Shown piece after piece: positions 10,499 to 20,055 of a stretch of DNA of 64,000 nt (within the stretch, counting starts at the first letter, position 1; each line of letters begins with the position of its first letter). This DNA is from Ascarosepion bandense (taxonomy: Eukaryota; Mollusca; Cephalopoda; Sepiida; Sepiidae): the NCBI GenBank assembly GCA_037127315.1, contig JBBBDQ010001269.1:1987001-2051000 (forward strand), given 5' to 3'. The position numbers and the translations under genes are program-made. The notes beneath the pieces were generated by a model that was not told where the DNA came from, ran no database searches, and worked only from the letters and a program-made list of their open reading frames with translations.

Positions 10499-10895
10499 CT
10501 CTACAGCCCATAATTATTAGGCAAACCCAGTGTTTAAAAAATGATGTATTTCATACTATTGTTCAGTATGTACTGACAAGTGAATAATTGTGAATGAAAA
10601 TAGAATGGTTCTTTTGTTAATACTGCACAATAATATGTGCATGAAATGAATTTATAAATATTTAATAATTGCCTATATTGCAGTTCCATCAAAGAAAGAA
10701 TGAAGAAAATGTATGGTGATTCAGACGAGTTCATCTTTGCTTCCTGATTTGTAAAATTTTGCAAAGTAATAATAACAAAAGAACCATTCTATTTTTATTT
10801 AGAATTATCTACTTGGCAATAAATATTAAAAACAGTATGAAATACATAATTTCTTTTAAAAAACAGGAGTTGCCTAAAAATTATGGCCGGCAGTG
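10499..10895. mobile_element. 397-bp foldback MITE with TA target duplication
   Basis: Flanked by TA at 10497-10498 and 10896-10897. The two ends form an imperfect terminal inverted repeat of about 140 bp: AGCCCATAATTATTAGGCAA on the left against GGCCATAATTTTTAGGCAA on the right strand, then GTATTTCATACT and AATAGAATGGTTCTTTTGTT shared in inverted orientation. The roughly 115-bp centre is unpaired. There is no coding capacity. A TA duplication points to mobilisation by a Tc1/mariner-type transposase; the partner element is not identified. Confidence 0.85.
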
Positions 10896-11039
10896 TACTG
10901 CACGCTGAGACTGCCACTTCTTTAGGTCGATAACATGAAGTCAGTTAGTATTAATCGACCATGGGTCTCATATTTTGAAGGTAAATGATCTAAACACTGG
11001 TCTACCCGTCCATGCAATTCTAGCATATATATCTTTCAC

Positions 11040-11545
11040 TTTAACATAAATATTTACGAAAATTATCCAAATATAACTTGAAATAATAAAAATATACTTA
11101 TTCAATAAAATTGCTGTTAGCTTCATTCACGGACTCAAGACAACTTTGGAATCTCCTGCAACTCTTCTGGAGAGTTTTCTTATATAAGTTGGTGAATGTT
11201 GCCACAATTCTTGCTACAGCTTATCTTTGGTGTTATACAGGTTTTGTCCGTCTCTCGCCCAACCTCGTCTTATGCATAGTAATAAAGGATGTTGCTGTCT
11301 GGGGCGCTAGATGGCTAGATGTAAGTGTTGATTTGGTCGCAGAAAATGTATGACAGCTATATCTTGGCTATCCTACATGTGCGGCATGATACCGAGTTCA
11401 GCAGTATCTTGACCCATAGAAGCTTCTGTGTTAAGTCTGAGGCCATCACCAACAGATTCGGAACAGTTTTCTCATCAGAACGATCAGGTTGAGTTTTCGA
11501 GCTGCCGAACGTTTGTAATCACCATTAGTCTCATTCCATTCTTTC
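11040..11545 (-). pseudogene. Tc1/mariner-superfamily transposase relic, copy 2
   Basis: Collinear with copies 1 and 3. On the minus strand the 3' end reads VARIVATFTNLYKKTLQKSC, RRFQSCLESVNEANSNFIE and stop (about 11105-11225). Upstream, the region at about 11400-11545 matches the N-terminal part of copy 3, so the middle of the gene is missing. Stops and frameshifts throughout. Confidence 0.6.
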
Positions 11546-12104
11546 CAAATCATCTGCTTACAAATATAATTAAAATTAAAACGAAATTAAAATAAAATAC
11601 AAGTAGCAATAAATATTTTTTATTCTATTAGTAGAATTTAAACCATCTACAATAGTTCAAGCATACTATTATTATTATTATCTGAAACTAAATTTTTTTG
11701 TTAAAATTTTACAAGAGCTAAATATATAATATATATTTCTCCTGTCTATTCTTTCCTCCTGTTGACTATTTTTCTTTTTTTTTATATAACTTCCCCCTTT
11801 TTTTTTTCACTATCTGAAGCTGGTTATACGTCACCTTGACGACTGAAATTATTTTTAGGTCTTCTTTCTTCGTTAACTCTCCCCCCTGTCTACCCCGTTT
11901 GTCTTTTCTTTTTCTTTCCACCCCCCACCACCACTTCTATTCATGCGACACGGTTAAATGTTAATTTTTTATTCTTTAATACAGATGTAATCTAAGTCTT
12001 CTTCTAAAATCGAATTATGAATCTCTGTCTCTCCAGTTATTTATGCCTAGACGATAAATTTGAGCGTGAAATCCATTGGTAGAAACTCACACCTATCTAT
12101 ATGA
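11546..12104. other. AT-rich stretch, no gene
   Basis: Long T and A runs, an ATT run at about 11669-11680 and a C-rich patch at 11880-11935. No reading frame or family match. Confidence 0.5.
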
Positions 12105-12183
<79 letters not shown>

Positions 12184-12199
12184 GGAGAGAGAGAGAAGT
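12105..12199. repeat. Compound microsatellite (TA)n(TG)n(GA)n
   Basis: TA run at about 12108-12137, TG run at about 12136-12183, and a short GA run to 12196. Confidence 0.95.
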
Positions 12200-12339
12200 T
12201 CGAAAAGTAACGGTCTAGATGTTTTTTGTGAGCTATGAGAATCATTCACTCTATGTTTTTCCAGGTTCACACTCCACCCTCATCTATTGAACAGGTGAAG
12301 AGGTTCATCCCTTGTTCCCTGTTTAGGATGTGGTTTCCG

Positions 12340-12450
12340 GTTTTCTCTTTTCCAATCTTTTCACTCTTATGTAGCCCCCTGCACATCAGTGGCATTACCG
12401 CCTTGCTCGGGGTGATATGATTAAAAAATTAAAAAATAAAAAAATAAAGC
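12340..12450 (+). mobile_element. Jockey-like LINE 3' tail
   Basis: Contains the family 3' end, CCCTGCACATCAGTGGCATT then GCCTTGCTCGGGGTGATATG, followed by an A-rich tail with TAAAAAA repeats. Upstream sequence from about 12240 may be more of its 3' UTR. Severely 5'-truncated insertion. Confidence 0.8.
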
Positions 12451-12607
12451 AAAACAAGGAATCATCAAGTCTAAAAGAGATGCTGCGGCGTTTACTATCT
12501 TGGTGCGCTAGAGATGTGACAGGACATATCTGCTCTCAACGCCCTTAGAATCCTGCAGTACCTAGTCGAGAAGAACATCGCCACAGTGAAAACAAACTGG
12601 CTAAATA
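12451..12607. other. Flank upstream of the Gypsy element
   Basis: Unrecognised sequence between a LINE tail and the 5' target-site duplication of the Gypsy element. Confidence 0.4.
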
Positions 12608-12611
12608 ACTG
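12608..12611. repeat. Target-site duplication (5' copy)
   Basis: ACTG immediately before the 5' LTR matches ACTG at 18668-18671 after the 3' LTR. If the LTR is taken to end in AAC rather than ACA, the duplication is AACTG (5 bp). Confidence 0.75.
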
Positions 12612-13081
12612 TGTAATATAACAATCTGGCGCCACCCGAAGAAGTGATGCAAGCGATGGTGTTTTCCATCGGTGAAGGGGGCGGCGAAGCGACAAGACAG
12701 GTGTTTGTGAAATACATCCTGTCAAAGCCGGAGCGGATGTCGTTTTGACCTTATTTCCGACAGCGGCGGAAATGGCTACAGAGGCAAACAGATCAGGTGC
12801 CTCTTAGAATTACGTGGGCGAGGCAAAAAACCGGAAGGAAAATCCCGGTTCTAGAGGACTATATAAAGACCTCGACACACGGATTTGCCAGTAGCAGAGA
12901 ACGGCCGGTGGAAGCAGAGAGAGACAACACAGGCAGACTACACTCCCGTCAGCCATTCTATATGCGCCCTCACCCTTTCCGTTCTCTATTCCACACAGTT
13001 CGTCGTCATTAATAAAAATATAACCTTATATTTTTATATATGCGTGTTTGTTGTTTTGTCGTCATACGGCGATATATAACA
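12612..13081 (+). repeat. 5' LTR of the Gypsy element (470 bp)
   Basis: Starts TGTAATATAACA and ends ATATAACA (TG...CA). A TATATAAA box lies at 12860-12867 and an AATAAA polyadenylation signal at 13011-13016, giving a plausible U3-R-U5 layout. Compared with the 3' LTR it lacks an 11-bp GTTGCGTGGGC duplication and has one extra base in the GAAGCGACAAG region. Confidence 0.95.
12860..12867 (+). promoter_or_regulatory. TATA box in the 5' LTR
   Basis: TATATAAA. The identical motif is in the 3' LTR at 18446-18453. It is expected to set transcription start about 30 bp downstream. Confidence 0.7.
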
Positions 13082-13090
13082 TACGCAAAT

Positions 13091-13104
13091 TGGTGCCCAG
13101 TGAC
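13091..13104 (+). promoter_or_regulatory. Candidate tRNA primer-binding site
   Basis: TGGTGCCCAGTGAC begins nine bases after the 5' LTR. The TGG start fits pairing with the CCA end of a tRNA. Which tRNA cannot be decided by eye. Confidence 0.65.
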
Positions 13105-13308
13105 TTGCTGTTTTAAAACAACAACAACAAAACAGATAGATACGAGCTTGGTTACCACGGCGACAATTGAAATTCAACGGAATTAAAACTACCAGATAGA
13201 AGACGAAAATAGTAAACAACAGGACGACAGCAGCGAAAGGTAGGTGACTTTTGATTCGATCTTGTGTGTGTTCTGCTCTTGTTCATAAGTTATATTTAAA
13301 AAAAAAAA

Positions 13309-14211
13309 ATGGAACAGCATACTTTTGCCGATTTTGTTCAATGTCTGACCCTAGAATTGAGAAATGTGGCTTGTTCGGTGTCGAACACTTTAAGGAGAGA
13401 ATCTTTTTTAAAAAATATAAAGCCATTAGCATGCAAAGAAGATGGTGGTTATAGTGCTTGGTTGGAGGATATGGAGAGGTATTTTAGAGTTGTGCGCGTG
13501 GCAGAAGAAGACAAGTGTCAGGCAGCTCTTCTCACAACAAGGGGAGCTGTTGGACACTATGTATATAGACTAATTTCTAGTAACCCACAACTCACATGGA
13601 AGGAGTTAAAAACTTCTTTAAAGGAATATTACGGATTGGTTTTAGACCCCGACGCACGGTTAGTCGAATTAGTGAACATTAAGCAGGGTAGAACGGAGGG
13701 GGTGCAGGACTACATGCAGAGAGTAGTACGCCTAGCGGAGGGCGCATATGTTGGGTTTGACGGGAGGAATGAAGTTGTGATAAAACAAGTTCTAGGATTT
13801 TTTATAAAAGGTCTAAGGGATCTGGAAATAAAGATGGCAGTTATGAAGGATGAGCCACAAACACTAGAGGCTGCCTATCAGAAAGCGTTATCTGAGTTGA
13901 GATGGAAAATTCGACTCGACGCAAACTCTGAATACGAAGAGGAGCCTATGGAAATTTGTCACTCTCGGAGACGGGTACCGATAGAAGCCGTAAGCCCCGC
14001 TAAATCTAATAATAATAATGATAATAATAGGAATAAGAACAATAGAAAAGTTGGGACTCGTGAGCGGGAGAGGAACGGGAGCGTTGTTAGGTGTTGGAAT
14101 TGTGGGAAAGAAGGCCACATAGCGAAATTTTGTAGACACGCCCCGGGAAACGGCAGAGGTCCGTTCGTGCGACGCCCAACGAACGGAACAAGACGGTACC
14201 AACGCACATAG
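13309..14211 (+). CDS. Gypsy Gag polyprotein (300 aa, apparently intact)
   Basis: The ATG at 13309 follows an A-run and opens a 300-codon frame. Residues about 35-190 have the helical capsid-type Retrotrans_gag character (YFRVV, then TWKELKTSLKEYYG, then QDYMQRVVRLAEGAY). An Asn-rich, basic linker follows at about 225-255. A single CCHC zinc knuckle has C262, C265, H270 and C275 (CWNCGKEGHIAKFC), for nucleic-acid packaging. The tail is Arg-rich. It is the only open retroelement gene in the window. The protease frame overlaps its end at -1, so a -1 frameshift could link gag to pol, as in many Gypsy elements; no slippery site was confirmed. Confidence 0.9.
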   Translation: MEQHTFADFVQCLTLELRNVACSVSNTLRRESFLKNIKPLACKEDGGYSAWLEDMERYFRVVRVAEEDKCQAALLTTRGAVGHYVYRLISSNPQLTWKELKTSLKEYYGLVLDPDARLVELVNIKQGRTEGVQDYMQRVVRLAEGAYVGFDGRNEVVIKQVLGFFIKGLRDLEIKMAVMKDEPQTLEAAYQKALSELRWKIRLDANSEYEEEPMEICHSRRRVPIEAVSPAKSNNNNDNNRNKNNRKVGTRERERNGSVVRCWNCGKEGHIAKFCRHAPGNGRGPFVRRPTNGTRRYQRT

Positions 14212-14640
14212 TTGGTAATATGGGCGCGCCAAATTCCATCTTTATTAGAATAGAACGTAGACCTTATAGGGCATTGGTAGATACGGGAGCAGTTATACGG
14301 TTATAAGCTGTAGGGTATTTAAAAAATTGCGACTGGGACTTGAACTGCAAAAGAGGGACATTAAACTTCGAACTGCGAATGGATCCCCGTTATACGTTGA
14401 AGGCCTTTGTCGTCTACAGGTCCAGATAGGAAGTAAGTCCATACCCCATGATTTTTTAGTCGTGAAAAATCTCAATAGAAATGTTATACTTGGCCGAGAT
14501 TGGCTGATGCAGAACGGGGTGAGAATGTATTTTGATTTGGGGGCATTGAAGATTGGTGAAGAATACGTGGCATTAGAGGAGGATGTTCATATTTCCTCTA
14601 TTGTTAGGTTAGCTCAAAAAGTAACATTAAGACCTCAACA
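14212..14640 (+). pseudogene. Gypsy pol: aspartic protease region, frameshifted
   Basis: Runs in the -1 frame relative to gag. The active-site phrase ALVDTGA is visible at about 14271-14291. The frame closes at 14304-14306 (TAA), and the rest of the protease continues in another frame from about 14294 (VISCRVFKKL). A later block, NVILGRDWL (about 14480-14507), is the usual C-terminal signature. One frameshift therefore splits the catalytic motif from its partner strand. Confidence 0.85.
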
Positions 14641-16327
14641 CCTGCATGCTTGTCTGGGATTAACCAGGCTGAGAAATGGACGTGGCAAAGAATATGAAAT
14701 CGAACAGCTGAGTAGTGGATATGTTAGCAACTTATGTGGTATATCAGTAGCCAACGCAGTTGTAAAAATGCCAAAGTCTCGTAAGTTTCAGTTGCTGATA
14801 ATGAATAACACTAACCAGACAATCACTTTGAGACGGGGGTGTCCGCTGGCTAAATTGGAAAGGGCAGGTAATATTACTGAAATTACTATGCCCGATAAAC
14901 AAAATAATAAAAGTCCTGATGTAGATTTGGAACAGGTACATGTACCGGAGGAATTCAAGCCTGAAATTAACAAATTGCTAAAAAGAAATAGGGACATGTT
15001 CGTTAGTGACGACAAAAACCTGGGCAGAACCGATACTGTGGAGATGCGTATCGATACTGGAACGCATGAGCCCATAAGAAAACGCCCATATCGCACACCC
15101 CTCAAACAAAGAAAGACAATGGATTTAGCAATCGACGAAATGATGCAGGCAGGTGTAATTGAGAGATCCAATAGCCCGTGGGGTTTTCCAGTAGTTTTAG
15201 TAGAGAAGAAAGACGGTGGTAAGAGATTTTGTGTAGACTTTAGAGCACTTAATAAGATTACAAAGGAAATATGCTCGACCTCTTCCTGTCATCGATGATA
15301 TACTGGCATCACTTGGTTCGGCAAGGTACTTTTCGAAGCTTGATTTAAAATCAGGGTACTGGCAAGTTAAGCTTCATGATGATGACAAAGAAAAAAGTGC
15401 ATTCACCTGCCACAAGGGTCTGTTTCATTTTCATGTTATGCCATTTGGACTTGCAAACGCACCCGGCATCTTCCAGGAATTAATGTCAGTTGTTTTACAG
15501 GGACAGGAAGATTTTGCTCTGGCATATTTAGATGATATTCTGATATTTTCAAATACGGTGGAAGATCATTTAAGACATATAGACACAGTCTTGAGTAGTC
15601 TACGTAAGCACAACCTTAAACTGAAGCCAGCTAAGTGTGAGTTCTTTAAGAAAGAGACCCAATACCTGGGGTTCAAGATAAGTGAAGAGGGAATACAACC
15701 AGACCTCAATAAAGTCAAGGCTATAAAGTCAGTTTCTACTCCAACCACTGTTAGGCAAGTAAGAGCTTTTATTGGGATGACCTCATACTATCGCCGCTTT
15801 ATTAGAAATTTCTCTGATATAGCCGAATCGCTGGTCAATTTGACAAGGAAATATGCACGATTCCAATGGGACGATGCTTGCCAAACCGCTTTCGATACAC
15901 TAAAAACGAAGCTAGCGGAGATGATAACACTAGCCTATCCCAACCCAAATAAGGCGTATAGGTTATATACTGACGCATCCGATCAATCGATTGGCGCATG
16001 CCTATCCCAGGTGGTGTACGATAAGGAAAATAGGAAGGATGTAGAAAAACCAATTTATTTATTGTCCCATAAATTAAGTGACACACAAACGAGGTGGTCA
16101 ACTATAGAGAAAGAGGCTTATGCCATACACTATGCTCTTCAAAAACTGAATCACTACCTGCATGGCGCAACATTCACAATATACACTGATCATAGGCCCC
16201 TGGAGCACTTACTTAATTCGCCCATACAAAATAAGAAGATACAGACTTGAGCTCTGAGCATGTCTGGCTACAATTGCAGCATACAGTATCTTAAGGGTAA
16301 GGATAATGTTTGCGCGGATCTCTTATC
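14641..16327 (+). pseudogene. Gypsy pol: reverse transcriptase and RNase H, broken
   Basis: Order of blocks: IERSNSPWGFPVVLVEKKDG and CVDFRALN (about 15158-15250); a frameshift at about 15269; KLDLKSGYWQV (about 15338-15370); MPFGLANAP (15438-15464); the catalytic YLDD at about 15528-15539; the thumb TPTTVRQVRAFIGMTSYYRR; and RNase H with TDASDQSIGACLSQ (about 15969-16010) and TDHRPLEHLL (about 16186-16215). A TGA stop at 16248-16250 interrupts the RNase H end, although the same frame continues to 16345 through KGKDNVCADLLSR. The enzyme would copy the element's RNA into DNA; here it is interrupted twice. Confidence 0.9.
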
Positions 16328-16342
16328 ACGCGCTGTTGACGA

Positions 16343-17323
16343 GTGAACGAAGACCATATTGCTTCTCCAGTAGATATAGATGATAGAAATTACTTGGTTA
16401 GTGTTATAAACTCCAACCTAATGGAGCCGGAAGAATTAGCAGCCCATAAAAATGTCGGAAATTCATCAGAGGCACCCGAACGGCCCACATTGAAAGGAAT
16501 AGACATAATCAGGGAGCAAGAATCAGACAAAAACATCTTAGACCTGAAGATTAGATTACGAAATGGTAGGGCTACCAAAGCAGAACAGAAGAGATATATA
16601 GTAATGGATGAGGTGGTGTACTATTTGTCTCAACCTGATGATGAACCCCTCATCAGGCTGTATGTACCATCTCACCTTAGAAAAATGGTGCTAGTTTAAT
16701 ACCATGATGACAGTGGCCATATGGGGGTGGATAAGACATTCCACTCAATAAAACAAAAGTATTTCTGGCCTTGTTTACTTAGAGAAATAAATGATTTCGT
16801 AGGTAAATGTATCCCGTGTCAGACAAGAAACTTAAAGAGGCAGCAACCCCACATACAGGAATGTGACTTCCCTCCTTTTCCTTTCGCAAAGGTTGCTTTA
16901 GAATCCAGTGATTCGGATGACGAATCCGGAGCGAAACAGACCGACTTTCCAGTGCACAAATATCGACACCAACGTGTGGAATCAGACGATGAGTCTGATG
17001 TTCCATTAATGGAGCGTCGCATCATGACGCGACGTCAAATGGCGAATAAAAACGTGTCAACTATTGATAGTGATGATAGAATCGGTGGTATAAATAATGT
17101 TTCATCCACGTTCGAGGATGATTGCTCAAAGTGTGAAACGACTGGATCTACTCATGTAGATCAGGGTTTTTCTAGGGAATCACCTAGCAGCGAAGATGTC
17201 CAAATGAGGCAAACGTCTGTTGGGGCAAAAAGCACGGATAGACCTGCAGATTCCACAGTTGATCGGAACAAAAAGAAAGAACAACTGAAAAGTCTTGTAG
17301 ACTTAATGGCTGATATGCTATAG
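16343..17323 (+). pseudogene. Gypsy pol: integrase with zinc domain but no catalytic core
   Basis: A frameshift at about 16340 separates it from RNase H. The frame is open to a TAA at 16697-16699 and then continues in the same frame to 17321. The HHCC zinc domain follows the stop: H and H in HDDSGHMG (about 16703-16726), then CIPCQTR (about 16807-16830). The region normally holding the D,D-35-E core is missing. PPFPFAKV (about 16870-16895) runs directly into an acidic Ser/Asp/Glu-rich tail (SSDSDDESG, SDDESDV, MTRRQ) of about 140 residues. So the copy carries a large in-frame internal deletion. Confidence 0.85.
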
Positions 17324-18166
17324 GATTGGGAAAGAAAGCAGTGGGAGGGTTAACGATAGTTTAAGTGAAATAGTTAGGTCACCTTCCTTATAGCAAAACA
17401 TGCGGAAAATACAAACTAAGGAATTACGAGTCACGGGTCCATTTTTTTAGACTAAATTAAGATAGATGAAACCTCTAATCCTCCACAAGTAAATTGCATG
17501 CGGATTAACGTTGGAATTAGGGTAATTTTCTTCGTTTTCTATTGAACATTTCTCGGTCAGACTATGAATGATATGTACTGCAGATAATGGCAGTTTTTCT
17601 GTGTTCAAACATAGTATGTTTGAAATTAAATTAAATTAAATGAAGTTACATGTGTAACAATAAACTCGAGCGGAAACACGCATGGTGTTGGTCAAAGGTC
17701 ATTTACTCGATGTCAGTTTAGAAACTGGGGCGCGGTTACCGCCTATGATCATATGGTCGTGCATCGAGGCGCCTACGCGTATGGACAGAGTCGAGAAAGG
17801 AAACGAACATTGAAAGTTACAGAAACTTAAAAAAAGAAAAAAAAAAAGAACAATGAAACATCGAGCTGGGAGAACATTATCCTCTGTATAAGTCCCAAGT
17901 AATTCTATCATCACTTTTGTGGCAGTCTCACTCATTTTGGCTTCCAACACTGCATCATGAAGCATACGCAAGAGATTCTGTGTTTTTTGTACAGGAAAAT
18001 TCCACAATGGACACGAACATTGTTGGGTTGCCGATGTAGGCTCCCCTATATTTTTCTTTTTGTTGTTTTGTTTGTTTCGACACATGTTTTGTACAATTGT
18101 CGGGCTTGTGTGGCATGGGGGGTATGTGAGGGTGTTGCGCTTAAAATGTTCTTAGGTGAACATTTT
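17324..18166 (+). other. Gypsy 3' internal region without an env frame
   Basis: About 0.85 kb between the pol stop and the polypurine tract, long for this family. At 17680-17760 a plus-strand phrase LETGARL resembles a protease motif, but this is too short to trust. The best-supported content is the antisense eIF3m-like piece at 17845-17999. Confidence 0.6.
17845..17999 (-). pseudogene. EIF3M: eIF3m-like fragment captured inside the Gypsy element
   Basis: On the minus strand, from about 17996 down to 17861, the frame reads QKTQNLLRMLHDAV, then TATKVMIELLGTYTEDN and LPAR. This matches, over about 43 residues and almost without gaps, the segment of translation initiation factor eIF3 subunit M around its VMVELLGSYTEDN block. 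eIF3m is a PCI-domain scaffold subunit of the eIF3 complex in the cytoplasm. The piece is antisense to the retrotransposon, lacks the rest of the gene and is followed by a T-rich run. A splice-acceptor-like CACAG precedes AATCTCTTGCG, so exon capture and retrocopy are both possible. Confidence 0.75.
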
Positions 18167-18187
18167 GGAAAATGGGAGGGCGAGGAG
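18167..18187 (+). promoter_or_regulatory. Polypurine tract
   Basis: A purine-rich run (GGAAAATGGGAGGG, then CGAGGAG) lies directly against the 3' LTR. It is expected to prime plus-strand synthesis. Two pyrimidines interrupt it. Confidence 0.75.
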
Positions 18188-18667
18188 TGTAATATAACAA
18201 TCTGGCCCCACCCGAGGAAGTGATGCAAGCGATGGTGTTTTCCATTGGTGAAGGGGGCGGCGAACGACAAGACAGGTGTTTGTGAAATACATCCTGTCAA
18301 AGCCGGAGCGGATGTCGTTTTGACCTTATTTCCGACAGCGGCGGAAATGGCTACAGAGGCAAACAGATCAGGTGCCTCTTAGAATTACGTGGGCGTTGCG
18401 TGGGCGAGGCAAAAAACCGGAAGGAAAGTCCCGGTTCTAGAGGACTATATAAAGACCTCGACACACGGATTTGCCAGTAGCAGAGAACGGCCGGTGGAAG
18501 CAGAGAGAGACAACACAGGCAGACTACACTCCCGTCAGCCATTCTATATGCGCCCTCACCCTTTCCGTTCTCTATTCCACACAGTTCGTCGTCATTAATA
18601 AAAATATAAACTTATATTTTTATATATGCGTGTTTGTTGTTTTGTCGTCATACGGCGATATATAACA
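18188..18667 (+). repeat. 3' LTR of the Gypsy element (480 bp)
   Basis: Same ends and motifs as the 5' LTR, with TATATAAA at 18446-18453 and AATAAA at 18597-18602. It carries an 11-bp tandem duplication (GTTGCGTGGGC at about 18392-18402). Confidence 0.95.
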
Positions 18668-18671
18668 ACTG
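18668..18671. repeat. Target-site duplication (3' copy)
   Basis: ACTG, matching 12608-12611. Confidence 0.75.
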
Positions 18672-18710
18672 GTCATACATCGTACGACGTTTTCTTTTTT
18701 CCAAATACTT

Positions 18711-18726
18711 ATATATATATATATAT

Positions 18727-18773
<47 letters not shown>

Positions 18774-18784
18774 TGAACACAATG

Positions 18785-18827
<43 letters not shown>

Positions 18828-18837
18828 AAAGACTGAA

Positions 18838-18872
<35 letters not shown>

Positions 18873-18883
18873 TGAACAGACTG

Positions 18884-18929
<46 letters not shown>
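18711..18929. repeat. (AT)n and (GATA)n microsatellites
   Basis: AT run at 18711-18730, then GATA arrays at about 18730-18771, 18786-18827, 18838-18870 and 18885-18929. They are separated by near-identical spacers (ATGAACACAATGAGATAG-like), so a GATA block plus spacer has itself been duplicated. The array abuts the 3' end of a minus-strand SINE-I. Confidence 0.95.
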
Positions 18930-19240
18930 TCATGCGCAGACAGATCTGCTTCGCTGTATCACAGCTCATCAGTACGGTTAGATAGCCGATTGCTTTTTAC
19001 CCAGGATTGAAACCCGACCGAATTGGCGTCAGTCGGCGATTCTACCTCTGAGATATGGACGCTCGGTAGAAGGAGGCGGGCTTTTTAGCGTGTATATTAT
19101 CTTTATACACGCCTTAACTGAGAGTGTTCTAATTCATTGCTGGATGAACGATGCGTAGATACTAGTGTAGCTACTGTTTTTTTTCAAAGTCTATCATTCT
19201 TCCAGAGTGTTCAATCAGGGTGTGGGGGCGTATATATATA
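18930..19240 (-). mobile_element. SINE-I (tRNA-derived), copy 1
   Basis: On the minus strand, a tRNA-like core is visible: an A-box-like CTCAGAGGTAGAATCG and a B-box-like GGTCGGGTTTCAATCC, about 30 bp apart. It is preceded by a conserved 5' body shared with copies at 21880-22078 and 44324-44607 (CTCTGGAAGAATGATAGACT, then ACAGTAGCTA). It ends in a GATA array that looks like its tail. tRNA-derived SINEs are transcribed by RNA polymerase III and moved by LINE machinery. Cephalopods are known to carry several such families. Confidence 0.8.
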
Positions 19241-20055
19241 TATATGCTTCTTTGAAATATTGTTAAACATATTTACGAGTTCATATCATACAAACATGCA
19301 ACTATTTGCAACAAAAACAAAAATACAGTTTAAAAATTACAAAATACATTTATTGAACGGCGAACCTTGACGTGTTCACGGTAGACTGACATGGTGCATG
19401 TGTGAAGAGTGTGCGCATTTGCAAGGCTGTTCATGTCACATTAGTGAGCTAGCATTGATATGCGTTTATGCGATGAGTTTATGTGTCTGGATATGGGAAA
19501 GTATCTATAGTGAACCGATGAATCAAATGTCTCAGGTGTGGTTTGTTCACAGTTTTTGACCAGGCTGTTAATGCGAAAGCAAATTCCATGGGGTATGGCT
19601 TTTCTGGTGTTCGTTCCAGTTGGCTGGCTGGCTGGCTGGCTAAAGTCTCATTTTGGTCATTTTTCTTTGACAGGCTATTAATGACGTAGCGTGTGGACAT
19701 AGTTGAGAGCAAAGCTTCACACCTTTTTTGCGATTTGAGTTAAATGTTTGCATCAACAAAAATGTGTAGTGATTTAAGGGGAATAATTTATATTTCAAGC
19801 ATTCTTTTGTTCACTATAACATTAATAATATTATAATATAACTGTTGATTTTCCCGACTTCAATCCTAGAATAAAATATATGCGTGATTCCTCAAATTTT
19901 CTGTGTTCTATCAAATTCCAGGCACAATATTACCTGATCAATTTCCAGTTATCCTAATATTTCTAGGTTTTTTATCCATCCTTTTCACACTGCATTATTT
20001 CCATTGTTATTGAGATTTCTACTCTTTCTTTTCAGGCTAAACGTCGAGTCTAACT
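19241..20055. other. No gene recognised
   Basis: Contains a short (GGCT)n run at about 19621-19642. Otherwise unique-looking AT-rich sequence. Confidence 0.5.

Larger units (their letters stand above)
12612..18667 (+). mobile_element. Complete Ty3/Gypsy LTR retrotransposon, 6056 bp
   Basis: Two near-identical LTRs, a primer-binding site, gag, a broken pol and a purine tract sit in canonical order, flanked by a matching target duplication. Pol order is protease, RT, RNase H, integrase, which defines Ty3/Gypsy rather than Copia. The LTRs differ by five substitutions and two indels, so insertion was recent relative to the rest of the window. Pol has several breaks and the integrase catalytic core is absent, so the copy cannot act by itself. 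It could still be mobilised in trans, since LTRs, PBS and PPT persist. Confidence 0.95.

Noticed and set aside
17680..17760. Second aspartic protease (LETGARL) in the Gypsy 3' region
   Set aside because: Only about seven residues resemble the motif, the catalytic Asp is Glu, and the frame is not supported on either side.
18709..18969. 86-aa Tyr/Leu/Ser/Ile repeat frame
   Set aside because: Translation of the GATA microsatellite.
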